DNA of 19,078 nt from JBOFSR01 sp051651645. Lineage in GTDB: Bacteria > Spirochaetota > Spirochaetia > Treponematales > Treponemataceae. Location: contig JBOFSR010000063.1 in NCBI GenBank assembly GCA_051651645.1, positions 1 to 19,078 of the forward strand. Direction: 5' to 3'. Below the pieces are notes generated by a model, which saw nothing but the letters and a program-made list of their open reading frames with translations, was not told the origin of the DNA and searched no databases. How positions within the stretch are numbered: position 1 is the first letter of the stretch; the number at the start of each line of letters is the position of its first letter. Below are positions 6,900 through 14,424 of this stretch, piece by piece. Made by a program: the position numbers and the translations under genes.

Positions 6900-9119
6900 G
6901 TGAGTGCATTAACACAATTTCAAATTAAAACAGGGCGTCGTATTTACGATTTTTTTAGTGCCACAAACTCATTTTCATTTGCGCTAATTACAGGAAATAT
7001 CCTTACGCTTTATGCCTTGTATTTAGGCGCAAGCTCTGCAACAATTGGCTTAATTACCGCGTTTAGCTCATTGTCTTTTTTTGCTATTCCGATTGGAAAG
7101 TTTTTTTGCAAAAAAACATCGATGATGACTGTTTATGCCCATGCATGGCTAATACGGAGTTTTGCTCTGTGCTTGATGATTCCCATTCCCTTTTTGGTAA
7201 AATCTGGCAATCCGCATCAAGGACTTTTCCTCATCATTCTTAGCGTAATGCTTTTCAATTTTTTGCGTGGAATTGGCTTAGTTGCTAACAATCCAGTTTT
7301 ACATGATTTAGCACCAGGAAAAGATCGTGGCAGTTATTTAGTTAAGCTTTCATTAATAAATAATGCCTTTGCACTTTTAGCAAATCTTTTAATAACGATT
7401 TTGCTTTTACGACTACCATCAGGGATTGCATTTAATATTGGTGCTATCGGCGGAATTATTTTTGGCTTTTTGTCGGCTTTTTCTCTGTACAAAATGCCTC
7501 GTCCTAAAAACGAAGAAACACAAGAAAATGCACAAGAGAGCAGTTTTCTAAAAAATTTTTCAATCGCAATAAAAGATCGCAATTTTAGATTTTTTGTTGC
7601 AGCCTTCTCAATTATTGGATTTGGCGTTGGAATGGCACGCCCGTTTATAATCGTCTATTGTCGCGAAGTTTACCACCTCAATGACGGAATGATTTCAATT
7701 GTCTCTTTTTTTTCCGTACTGGGAGCCTTGCTTATGGGCTATGTAACCCGCGTTTTTATTGACCGCATTGGTGCAAAGCCGATGTATTTATTTTTTTCAA
7801 TTTTAAGCCTGCTGAGTTTAATTCCTGCAATCATTGCACCAACTTTTTCAATCAATTTTTTTCTTCCCGTTTTTTTGTGTATCATTGCACTTTTAACAAA
7901 TTGTGGTTTTACTGGCGAAGAAAACGCCGCACAAACATATTTTTTTACAATTGTTCCCCCACAAGCCTTATTTGACTTAAGCATTGTTTACTATTTTATT
8001 CTTGGAGCAACAGGAGCAATCGGATCCCTTTTTGGAGGAGTTATTTTGGACTCGCTTACACAATCCGATTTTTCAGCCGTTACGTCATTTCGCCTTTTTT
8101 TTTCAATTCAAGCAGTTTTAATCGGGATTGGGCTTTACATTATTTTGCAGCTTAAAACGATGGGCGGATACGCTCTGAGGGATGCTTTACCCTTATTTTT
8201 TTCACCACGAGACATAAAAGCTTTAAATCTTTTATATAAACTTGATCACACCTCTGATGCAGAAGAGCAAGCAAATATTCTTGAAGAGCTAACCGAAACA
8301 AATTCTAAAACCGCAAGTGACGATATTTTAGAGCTTTTGGAGTCGCCACAATTTTTTATTCGCTTAAAGGCACTTTCAACATTGGAGACACTCCCATCTC
8401 TTACTGATGATATAATTTGCGTTTTACTAACAGAGCTAGAAAAAGGCAGCTACACGACAGCTTTTCAGGCAGCAAAATTACTTGGAAAATTTAAAGTCCG
8501 CCAAGCTATTCCCTGCCTACGAACATGTGTACAAAGCGAGGATTATTTTCTTTCTGGAGAATCGATGGTCGCTTTGGCTCAATTAGGCGATCAAAAAGGC
8601 CAGCTTTTGATTTCTGAGGTTGCAGCAGAAACAAACAATCCGCACCTGCTTTTGTGGGCAATCCGTGCTATGCAGATTTACTCAAATCCAACGTCAATTT
8701 TGACTTTGCAAAATATTTTACGGCTTGACTTTCAAATTATTGATATTCATGATGAAATAATTCTGGCTTTTGCAAAAATTATGGGAATTCATAAATTGTT
8801 TTATAAAATTTACACACGATATATAAAAAATAATCTTCTTGGCGAAGAGCTTTTACAAGATTTTTTTGATGAGCACATGGCTCGGCTTGGACGAAAAAGA
8901 ACGATGAACTATTGTGATTTCATCAATTTTTACAAAGACATAAACCATAATATGAGCATCAAATTTGTTATCGAAAAAACACGGGCAACGGGGGTAAGCT
9001 CTGCCTTGATGTTCAGCAGCATTTTTGACACCGATTTAATACGACTACAATCCTACAGATTTTTTCTTGTTTGTTGGTTTATCGCAATCCAAACAAATCA
9101 AAAACTGCTGACTATTTAG
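6900..9119 (+). CDS. Major-facilitator transporter with C-terminal HEAT-like repeat domain
   Basis: The product is 739 residues. About 1-420 is a 12-helix major-facilitator permease with a cytoplasmic loop (PRPKNEETQENAQESS) between the two six-helix halves and a charged loop (TRVFIDRIGAKP) typical of the MFS helix 8-9 turn. From about 430 to 650 the chain is soluble and built from paired helices in units such as SPQFFIRLKALSTLE and YTTAFQAAKLLGKFKVRQAI, resembling HEAT/ARM repeats. A final helical segment ends near a hydrophobic stretch (FFLVCWFIAIQ). The substrate cannot be told from sequence. The helical-repeat tail suggests protein-protein contact or regulation at the inner membrane. GTG at 6900 is the only credible start: a stop lies just upstream, and the next in-frame start codon falls inside the first helix. 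It has no ribosome-binding site at usable distance. Confidence 0.82.
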   Translation: MSALTQFQIKTGRRIYDFFSATNSFSFALITGNILTLYALYLGASSATIGLITAFSSLSFFAIPIGKFFCKKTSMMTVYAHAWLIRSFALCLMIPIPFLVKSGNPHQGLFLIILSVMLFNFLRGIGLVANNPVLHDLAPGKDRGSYLVKLSLINNAFALLANLLITILLLRLPSGIAFNIGAIGGIIFGFLSAFSLYKMPRPKNEETQENAQESSFLKNFSIAIKDRNFRFFVAAFSIIGFGVGMARPFIIVYCREVYHLNDGMISIVSFFSVLGALLMGYVTRVFIDRIGAKPMYLFFSILSLLSLIPAIIAPTFSINFFLPVFLCIIALLTNCGFTGEENAAQTYFFTIVPPQALFDLSIVYYFILGATGAIGSLFGGVILDSLTQSDFSAVTSFRLFFSIQAVLIGIGLYIILQLKTMGGYALRDALPLFFSPRDIKALNLLYKLDHTSDAEEQANILEELTETNSKTASDDILELLESPQFFIRLKALSTLETLPSLTDDIICVLLTELEKGSYTTAFQAAKLLGKFKVRQAIPCLRTCVQSEDYFLSGESMVALAQLGDQKGQLLISEVAAETNNPHLLLWAIRAMQIYSNPTSILTLQNILRLDFQIIDIHDEIILAFAKIMGIHKLFYKIYTRYIKNNLLGEELLQDFFDEHMARLGRKRTMNYCDFINFYKDINHNMSIKFVIEKTRATGVSSALMFSSIFDTDLIRLQSYRFFLVCWFIAIQTNQKLLTI

Positions 9120-9149
9120 GCACAATCTTATTTCTACACAAGGACTTTC

Positions 9150-9224
9150 ATGAAAACTTCAGATTTTTATTTTGACTTACCAAACGGAAGTGAAGTATTT
9201 TCTTTTGTGGCAACTATTGGGTAA
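9150..9224 (+). pseudogene. Probable remnant of queA (N-terminus only)
   Basis: A 24-codon frame starts with ATG after AAGGA at five-base spacing. It encodes MKTSDFYFDLPNGSEVFSFV and four more residues before TAA. The first 11 residues match what I know as the usual opening of S-adenosylmethionine:tRNA ribosyltransferase-isomerase, the queuosine enzyme QueA (M-K-T-x-D-F-Y-F-D-L-P, normally followed by EELIAQ). The match stops abruptly at residue 12 and no further QueA sequence follows before nrdB. The best reading is a relic left by a large deletion that kept the translation start. A genuine tiny peptide, or coincidence, cannot be excluded. Confidence 0.4.
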
Positions 9225-9259
9225 TGTTTTGAGATTGTAAAATAATTTAGCAACGATGA

Positions 9260-10303
9260 TTATAAGTCATCAACTAAGGCAGAAGATTTTGCGTATGCGG
9301 TGGATTTTGCTTCAAAAAAGTCTGTTTTGATGAGGTTTGCGTTGCTATATTGACTAATCCATAAGGTTGCTTCAGGCTCCTTATCGTAGCCGTCGTACAG
9401 AGGATCAAAACCAAGGCTTGTGCAACGTAAATTCCCTAAATATTTGATGTAGTCACGTATCATTGTTTTGTTTAATCCTACAATCGAATCTCCGATAACA
9501 TAATTTCCCCACTCGATCTCCATTTCAACGCCTTCTTTAATCATCTCACGGTACATGCTTGTCAACTCATCGGTGAACAGTTCAGGGTTTTCTTTTTTTA
9601 GCTCAAGGATGATTGATCGAAAAAGCCATAAATGGGTGTTTTCATCACGATTGATATAGCGAATCTCTTGCACAGAGCCATTCATTTTGCCATTGCGCCC
9701 CAAATTGTAAAAAAACATAAAGCCTGAGTAAAAATAAATGCCTTCAAGAATATAGTTTGCAACAAGAGTTTTGACGAGTGTCACCGAGTCTTGCTTTTCT
9801 TGAAATTCGTTGTAAAGATCGCCAATAAATCGATTGCGTCGTAAAAGATGATCGTCATTTTTCCAGTGATATAAAATCTCTGTTCGCTCGGCAGGGTTAC
9901 AAATTGTATCGAGCATATAACCGTAGCTTTGTGAGTGAATTGCTTCTTGGAACGACTGGATTGTTAGGCAAAGATTAACCTCATTTGCCGTAATATACTC
10001 GCCAACGAAAGGAAGATTAGCCGTTTGAATGCTGTCTAAAAAAATCAAAAAAGACAAGATTTTATTATAGGCTGTTCGCTCAACCTCGGAGAGTCTGCGA
10101 TAATCAAGGACATCGCTTTGCAAGTTGATTTCTTCAGGAATCCAAAAATTATTCATGGCTTGACGATACCACTCGCTCATCCATGTGTACTTTATATTAT
10201 TAAAGTCATTTAAGTTTGTCGTATTTCCACCAATCATCATACGCTTGACAACTTCAATATCGCCGTTTTCATTAAATAAAGCTTTTTTTTGTAGATTATC
10301 CAT
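9260..10303 (-). CDS. nrdB: Class Ia ribonucleotide reductase, small (radical) subunit
   Basis: It makes and holds the tyrosyl radical used by NrdA to reduce ribonucleoside diphosphates to deoxyribonucleotides; it needs oxygen to form the radical. The product is 347 residues. All diiron ligands are present in order: D90 (FLDSIQ), E120 and H123 (QEAIHSQSYGY), E187 (NYILEGIYFYSGF), E221 and H224 (RDENTHLW). The radical tyrosine is Y127, at the same +4 offset from the histidine as in E. coli. I prefer the second of two adjacent ATGs (10303) because GGAG lies five bases before it but only two before the first (10306). nrdA is not in the window. It is the last gene of a minus-strand cluster, 69 bases after the lipoprotein gene, and may have its own promoter. 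Confidence 0.95.
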   Translation of the reverse strand: MDNLQKKALFNENGDIEVVKRMMIGGNTTNLNDFNNIKYTWMSEWYRQAMNNFWIPEEINLQSDVLDYRRLSEVERTAYNKILSFLIFLDSIQTANLPFVGEYITANEVNLCLTIQSFQEAIHSQSYGYMLDTICNPAERTEILYHWKNDDHLLRRNRFIGDLYNEFQEKQDSVTLVKTLVANYILEGIYFYSGFMFFYNLGRNGKMNGSVQEIRYINRDENTHLWLFRSIILELKKENPELFTDELTSMYREMIKEGVEMEIEWGNYVIGDSIVGLNKTMIRDYIKYLGNLRCTSLGFDPLYDGYDKEPEATLWISQYSNANLIKTDFFEAKSTAYAKSSALVDDL

Positions 10304-10317
10304 CATGACTCCAAAAA

Positions 10318-10346
10318 ATTATAGTAAAAAGTAAGAAAAAACAAGA
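10318..10346 (-). promoter_or_regulatory. Candidate nrdB promoter
   Basis: On the minus strand a perfect TATAAT (10323-10318) lies in the gap before nrdB. The best -35 choices are CTTGTT at 16 bases or TTGTTT at 15, both imperfect. Transcription would start near 10311, giving a leader under 10 bases that still includes GGAG. The -35 region overlaps a 16-bp palindrome. Confidence 0.4.
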
Positions 10347-10357
10347 AATATTTCTTG
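10342..10357. repeat. 16-bp perfect palindrome upstream of nrdB
   Basis: CAAGAAATATTTCTTG is a perfect dyad, with the flanking bases no longer pairing. It overlaps the candidate -35 region of nrdB, as an operator would. It has the length of an NrdR box but does not match the usual ACACTATATCTTGTGT-like pattern well, so assignment to NrdR is not supported. Confidence 0.5.
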
Positions 10358-10372
10358 GTAATTTGATTTGTA

Positions 10373-11038
10373 TTAATCTGGATCTTCTACTGAAACAGAG
10401 CCAAGATGCAAAAGCGTGCTGTATATTGGTGACAAATAGGGATCAAGGCCATAGCTAATCGCATATGCGTTAATATACCATTTATCAAGCGAAATCCCCG
10501 ATGTTATTACAACATCGTCTCCTTGAAAGTTATCAGTGTCAAGAAAATCCTTATGATTGTAACGAATGGGGTTGCCGAGAAAAGCCTTTTCAATAAAAAG
10601 TCCTTTTTCAAAAGGATTTGCATCACTACCTTCTTTGTTAAGTCTAATTTCAACCAATCGATTGTTATTTACTTGAGGAATCAAAACGGTTCCGTGTGTG
10701 TTATCGAGTAATAGTTCTTTGTAGTCCAGAGAGCGCAATTTATTATACCCACTTTGAGAGTATTCGCTATTGCTAGAAGAAATTGAAGAAATTACGGAAT
10801 CCATTTCTTTTTCACTGTTGTATATTTTGTAATAAATAACAGTTCCAATAAAAATATCCCCTAAAGACGCATTGGTGCTTTCATTTGTCCTTAGACGATA
10901 AAAATTATTTGCTATATCTGAATTATCTGAATTCGAAACAAAGATTGGTTGTTCAAGAATATATGTTTCTTCTAAACCGCATGCTGAGAGCATAAACAAA
11001 ACGGTAATGCATACGATAAGTCTTGCTAATCCACTCAT
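10373..11038 (-). CDS. Putative lipoprotein of unknown function
   Basis: The product is 221 residues. The N-terminus MSGLARLIVCITVLFMLSAC is a short charged region, a hydrophobic core and a lipobox LSAC, so lipidation at C20 is predicted. Acidic and polar residues after the cysteine (GLEETYILEQ) fit export beyond the inner membrane. The mature part is Ser/Asn-rich, with predicted beta segments (GDIFIGTVIYYKIYN, GTVLIPQVNNNRLVEIRL) and no recognised domain or repeat. The ATG follows AAGGA at five-base spacing. It lies 24 bases downstream of the TPR-protein gene and 69 bases upstream of nrdB on the same strand. I do not recognise the family; it is probably a spirochaete-restricted lipoprotein. 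C10 lies inside the signal peptide and is not the lipidation site. Confidence 0.82.
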   Translation of the reverse strand: MSGLARLIVCITVLFMLSACGLEETYILEQPIFVSNSDNSDIANNFYRLRTNESTNASLGDIFIGTVIYYKIYNSEKEMDSVISSISSSNSEYSQSGYNKLRSLDYKELLLDNTHGTVLIPQVNNNRLVEIRLNKEGSDANPFEKGLFIEKAFLGNPIRYNHKDFLDTDNFQGDDVVITSGISLDKWYINAYAISYGLDPYLSPIYSTLLHLGSVSVEDPD

Positions 11039-11062
11039 AAGAGTCCTTGATTATAAAAATAT

Positions 11063-11752
11063 CTATTCAGTTTTTGTTTCAGTGCTTAAAATCGCAAGGC
11101 GTGTTCGAGCAATATCAGCCCACGAATCAGTTGGAAATTTTTCAACTAGCTTTTCGTAGTGTGTTTTTGCAATTTCAATGTTGCCAAGCTCATCTTGTAC
11201 GCGAGCTAAACTAAATAGGGCATGTGAAATTAACGGAAAATTAGTTGATTCACATACTCTAGTATAATAATCGGTAGCAGATTGTAAATCATTAGTTTCT
11301 TCTGAAACAACAGCTGCATTATAATATGAAATCATTGCCGTATATGTCTTCGGACTTGCCTCAGCCGCCTGCAGCCATGCATCTCGTGCCTCAGTCCAAT
11401 TCTTTTTTTCAAATTGTATATCTGCAATTGCCATAAAAGCTCTTGCCCCTACAACATTTTTGATGTTTTTTTCAGCAAATTCTGTAATGCTTTGTAAGAT
11501 TTCTTCTTGCTTTTCTTTGAATTCATCTTCTGTTAAAATTTTTCGTGATTCAGTGAGTGTGAATGTATAGTTTTCAAGTTCTGCAAATTTTTGCTTTTTG
11601 CTTGCTTCAGAAACAGACATATAAATTCCAACCCCAACAGCTCCAAGTGTTGATAATAAGATTATTACAAGTAATGGAACACGGATTTTTATCATTATGA
11701 TACTAATCATTTGAGAAATAGTCTTTTTTTCATCTAATTTTTTTTCACTCAT
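11063..11752 (-). CDS. Membrane-anchored TPR-repeat protein
   Basis: The product is 229 residues. A charged cytoplasmic N-terminus of about 24 residues is followed by one hydrophobic segment (about 25-45, PLLVIILLSTLGAVGVGIY), so the protein should be a signal-anchored, periplasm-facing TPR protein. The rest is helical hairpins of tetratricopeptide type, for example AFMAIADIQFEKKNWTEARD, then SYYNAAVVSEETNDLQSATD, then HALFSLARVQDELGNIEIAK, ending FPTDSWADIARTRLA. The overall shape resembles YfgM-like or TolB-system TPR proteins, which act as periplasmic adaptors, but the partner cannot be named. The ATG has AGAGG five bases upstream. It begins 12 bases after the stop of the Fis-type regulator gene and is followed closely by the lipoprotein gene, so these three are almost certainly co-transcribed. 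Confidence 0.85.
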   Translation of the reverse strand: MSEKKLDEKKTISQMISIIMIKIRVPLLVIILLSTLGAVGVGIYMSVSEASKKQKFAELENYTFTLTESRKILTEDEFKEKQEEILQSITEFAEKNIKNVVGARAFMAIADIQFEKKNWTEARDAWLQAAEASPKTYTAMISYYNAAVVSEETNDLQSATDYYTRVCESTNFPLISHALFSLARVQDELGNIEIAKTHYEKLVEKFPTDSWADIARTRLAILSTETKTE

Positions 11753-11764
11753 TATGACCTCTAG

Positions 11765-12622
11765 TTATAATTTTAATTCTTTTATTAAGCGTGACAAATA
11801 CGTGCGTTGGACATCAAGAATTTTTGCAGCCTCCGTTTGGTTCCAACGAGTTTCCGTAAGAATTTTTATAATGTATTCTTTTTTGAATTGTTCAATTACA
11901 GAACGCAATGTCTTATCGCTGGCTACAACTATATCAGATTTACTTGACATATTCAAGTATAAATTGATTTTTTCTATGTACGGGGGGCTTTCTTGCTCGC
12001 AGGCTTGGGCAATGCATGACTCCAATTGAGGAATGTTTTTTTCCCAGTAAGAATCGCAAATCATTGATAAAGAGAGCTTTGATAGGCCTGAAAAATTTTT
12101 GTTAAAAATTCTGCTATATTTTTGTATAAAAAATTGGGCAAAAAATGGAATGTCGGCCATTCGTTCCCGTAGCGGTGGAATAAAAATCGGGGAAAGGCTT
12201 AATTGCGTGTATAGCGTTGTAGATAATGCTGAGAAATTTACTAATTCTTCTAGCGATTTTTCTGCAGAAATAATAAGGCGAATGTTTTTTGAAAGGAGAC
12301 TCTCTGATAGTTCCTGCTGACAGTCTGCAGGAAAAAACTGAAAATCATCTATATATACGGTGTTTTGCTTTTGTGAATATTTATATAAATCACCAGAATC
12401 TATGGTTTTTGCATTTACGTTTATAAAAGAAGCGTTTTCGTAACGGCTTTGAGAATGGATGTATTGTGCTAGGTAAGATTTTCCCGTTCCTTGCTCGCCA
12501 AATAAAAAAATTGGAATTCGTGTTTTTGCAAAGCGTTCAACTAACAACAAAACATTTTTCATAACTTTGCTTTCAGCAATAGGAGGTAAAAAATGTGCTA
12601 AATCTGTGTTCGTTGTTGTCAC
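11765..12622 (-). CDS. Fis-type AAA+ regulator lacking the sigma-54 GAFTGA loop
   Basis: The product is 285 residues from a GTG start. It is a shortened version of the sigma-54-activator AAA+ domain plus a C-terminal Fis helix-turn-helix. Walker A is GEQGTGKS (42-49), Walker B VYIDDF (89-94, with D in place of the usual E) and the family signature is FIPPLRERMADIP (about 147-159). The HTH is RWNQTEAAKILDVQRTYLSR near the C-terminus. The stretch between Walker A and B is only about 40 residues and lacks the GAFTGA loop that touches sigma-54. The WPGNVREL sensor-II motif reads WEKNIPQL, losing its arginine. It probably binds DNA but is unlikely to remodel sigma-54 holoenzyme. There is no N-terminal receiver domain. 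It heads the operon with the TPR protein and lipoprotein, just past the rpsA terminator. Confidence 0.8.
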   Translation of the reverse strand: MTTTNTDLAHFLPPIAESKVMKNVLLLVERFAKTRIPIFLFGEQGTGKSYLAQYIHSQSRYENASFINVNAKTIDSGDLYKYSQKQNTVYIDDFQFFPADCQQELSESLLSKNIRLIISAEKSLEELVNFSALSTTLYTQLSLSPIFIPPLRERMADIPFFAQFFIQKYSRIFNKNFSGLSKLSLSMICDSYWEKNIPQLESCIAQACEQESPPYIEKINLYLNMSSKSDIVVASDKTLRSVIEQFKKEYIIKILTETRWNQTEAAKILDVQRTYLSRLIKELKL

Positions 12623-12634
12623 TGAAATCCCACT

Positions 12635-12673
12635 AAAAAAGAAAAACTAACCAAACAAGCGTTTGATTAGTTT
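12635..12673 (-). terminator. Intrinsic terminator of the cmk-rpsA transcript
   Basis: On the minus strand a 13-bp stem (AAACTAATCAAAC/GTTTGGTTAGTTT, one U-G pair) with the loop GCTT spans 12673-12644. It is followed by a T-rich tract interrupted by one C (to 12635). It lies 20 bases after the rpsA stop and 12 bases before the GTG of the Fis-type regulator, leaving almost no room for a separate promoter. Confidence 0.8.
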
Positions 12674-12693
12674 GTAAAAAAAGTTAAAGAATC

Positions 12694-14409
12694 TTATTTT
12701 TTATTATTAATCATATCTCCAAGCGTGTACATTCCCTCATCTTCATCTTTATTTGATGCCATGTAATGAGATATTTCTGCACGCTCTTGATGTTTTTTAA
12801 GTTCACGCACAGAGAAGGCAATTTTTTGTCTTTCAGAATTAATATCTGCAAGATACACGGTGATTGTATTGCCTACAGCATGTTTTTTGATTGCTTCTTC
12901 GTAGCTTTCTTCTTTTGATTCAGAAAGATTTGCTTTGTTGATTAAGCCTTCAATTCCGCCTGCAACACGAACAAAAACACCGAAGTCTGTAATTGAAGTA
13001 ATTTCACCTTCTAATACAGAGCCTACATGATATGCTGATACAAAATGTTTCCAAGGATCTTCAGACAGTTGTTTAATTCCAATGCGTAAACGATGGTTTT
13101 CAGGATCATTTTCAACAATTACACCCTCAATTTCTTGACCAACTTTTAGTTCAGAATTTAAGTTTCGTAACTTTTTTGTCCAAGAAAAATCATCATTATG
13201 GAGGAATGCGTCAACGCCTTCTTCTAGCTCTATGAAAGCACCAGCATTTGTAATTTTTACAACAGGTTTTGTTAAATGCATTCCAAGAGGATATTTTTGA
13301 CCGATTGTATCCCATGGATTTGCAGTAACTTGCTTTAGTCCAAGAGAGACGCGTCCTGCTTGAATGTCATAACCTAAAATCATGCATTCAACTTCATCGC
13401 CAATTTTGACCATGTCTTGTGGTTTGTGGACTTTTTTTGTCCAAGAAAATTCACTTATATGAACTAAGCCTTCAATTCCTTCTGAAAGCTCAATAAAAGC
13501 ACCAAAATCAGTTAATTTTGTAACGCGACCTTTAACAATGTCGTTTACATGGAATTTATTTTCAAAGTTAAGCCATGGATCATCGGAGAAATGTTTAAGC
13601 GATAAATTGATTCGTTTTTCTTCTGAGTCAAGACGAATAACTTTAAGCTCTATTTTATCGCCTCGTTTGACAAAATCTTTTGGACGAGTAACGTGTCCCC
13701 AGCTCATGTCATTAATGTGTAAAAGACCGTCAAAACCGCCTAAATCAACGAAAGCTCCAAAACTTGTAAAAGTTTTGACCTCGCCTGTTACGATATCGCC
13801 AATATTTGTATTTTCAAAAAATGCATCTCTTTTTTCTGTCATTGTTTCTTCAAGAAATTTTCTTCTATTAACAACAACATTTGCTTTATTATCAGAGTAA
13901 AGTCTCTCAATTAAGAAAGATGTCTCTAATCCAACAAGTGTCTCTGGTTTTTCAAGCTTTTGCACATCTGCTTGACTGGTGGGAAGAAAAGCGTGAACAT
14001 CGCAACCAAGATTTACATCATAGCCACCTTTCACTTGTTTTTCGATTTTTCCATCAATGTAGGTTTTATCTGTTATTGCTTGACGGAGTTTTTTCCAAAA
14101 TGCCTTTACATCAGCTTTTTGCTTTGAAACGATTACTTCACCGTGTCTGTTTTCTTTAGTTATTAATACAACGGTAACAGTTTCACCAACGGTCGGCTTT
14201 TCTTTAAATTCCCCAATAGGAATTTTACCCTCTGATTTGTAACCAACATCTACAAAAACTTGATCCTCTGTTACTTGAATGACGACGCCATCAACGAGCT
14301 GTCCTTCTTCCAGTGAACCAAGACTTTCTAAATACTTTTCTTGTAATTGTGTTTGGATACTTGTATCAGCTTTTTTTGCTTCGTCCAGTAACACTTCCAT
14401 CTCTGCCAT
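12694..14409 (-). CDS. rpsA: Ribosomal protein S1
   Basis: This is the 30S-bound RNA-binding protein that recruits structured or weakly anchored mRNAs. The product is 571 residues with six S1 (OB-fold) repeats at roughly 34-97, 117-184, 203-272, 288-359, 374-447 and 461-536. Repeats 3-6 show the classic GxVxxxxxFGAFV core (for example GEVKTFTSFGAFVDLGGFDG, GRVTKLTDFGAFIELSEGIE). Repeats 1-2 are the divergent ribosome-docking type. The tail (GMYTLGDMINNKK) is typical of the long bacterial form. The ATG at 14409 has AAAGGG six bases upstream. It starts 15 bases after the cmk stop, so the two form an operon as in many bacteria. Confidence 0.96.
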   Translation of the reverse strand: MAEMEVLLDEAKKADTSIQTQLQEKYLESLGSLEEGQLVDGVVIQVTEDQVFVDVGYKSEGKIPIGEFKEKPTVGETVTVVLITKENRHGEVIVSKQKADVKAFWKKLRQAITDKTYIDGKIEKQVKGGYDVNLGCDVHAFLPTSQADVQKLEKPETLVGLETSFLIERLYSDNKANVVVNRRKFLEETMTEKRDAFFENTNIGDIVTGEVKTFTSFGAFVDLGGFDGLLHINDMSWGHVTRPKDFVKRGDKIELKVIRLDSEEKRINLSLKHFSDDPWLNFENKFHVNDIVKGRVTKLTDFGAFIELSEGIEGLVHISEFSWTKKVHKPQDMVKIGDEVECMILGYDIQAGRVSLGLKQVTANPWDTIGQKYPLGMHLTKPVVKITNAGAFIELEEGVDAFLHNDDFSWTKKLRNLNSELKVGQEIEGVIVENDPENHRLRIGIKQLSEDPWKHFVSAYHVGSVLEGEITSITDFGVFVRVAGGIEGLINKANLSESKEESYEEAIKKHAVGNTITVYLADINSERQKIAFSVRELKKHQERAEISHYMASNKDEDEGMYTLGDMINNKK

Positions 14410-14424
14410 AATAAACCCTTTAAC

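Noticed and set aside
9236..9266. Possible terminator at the nrdB stop codon (GATGA...TCATC)
   Set aside because: Only a 5-bp stem with a 7-base loop that includes the stop codon, and no T-run follows.
10342..10357. NrdR box before nrdB
   Set aside because: The dyad has the right length but not the expected base pattern, and NrdR boxes usually come in pairs, which is not seen.
12099..12320. Plus-strand 73-codon open frame inside the Fis-type regulator gene
   Set aside because: Antisense shadow of a conserved AAA+ coding region, with no family resemblance.
13538..14159. Plus-strand open frames of 92-120 codons inside rpsA
   Set aside because: They are antisense to a clearly coding S1 gene, have basic low-complexity products and no recognisable motif.
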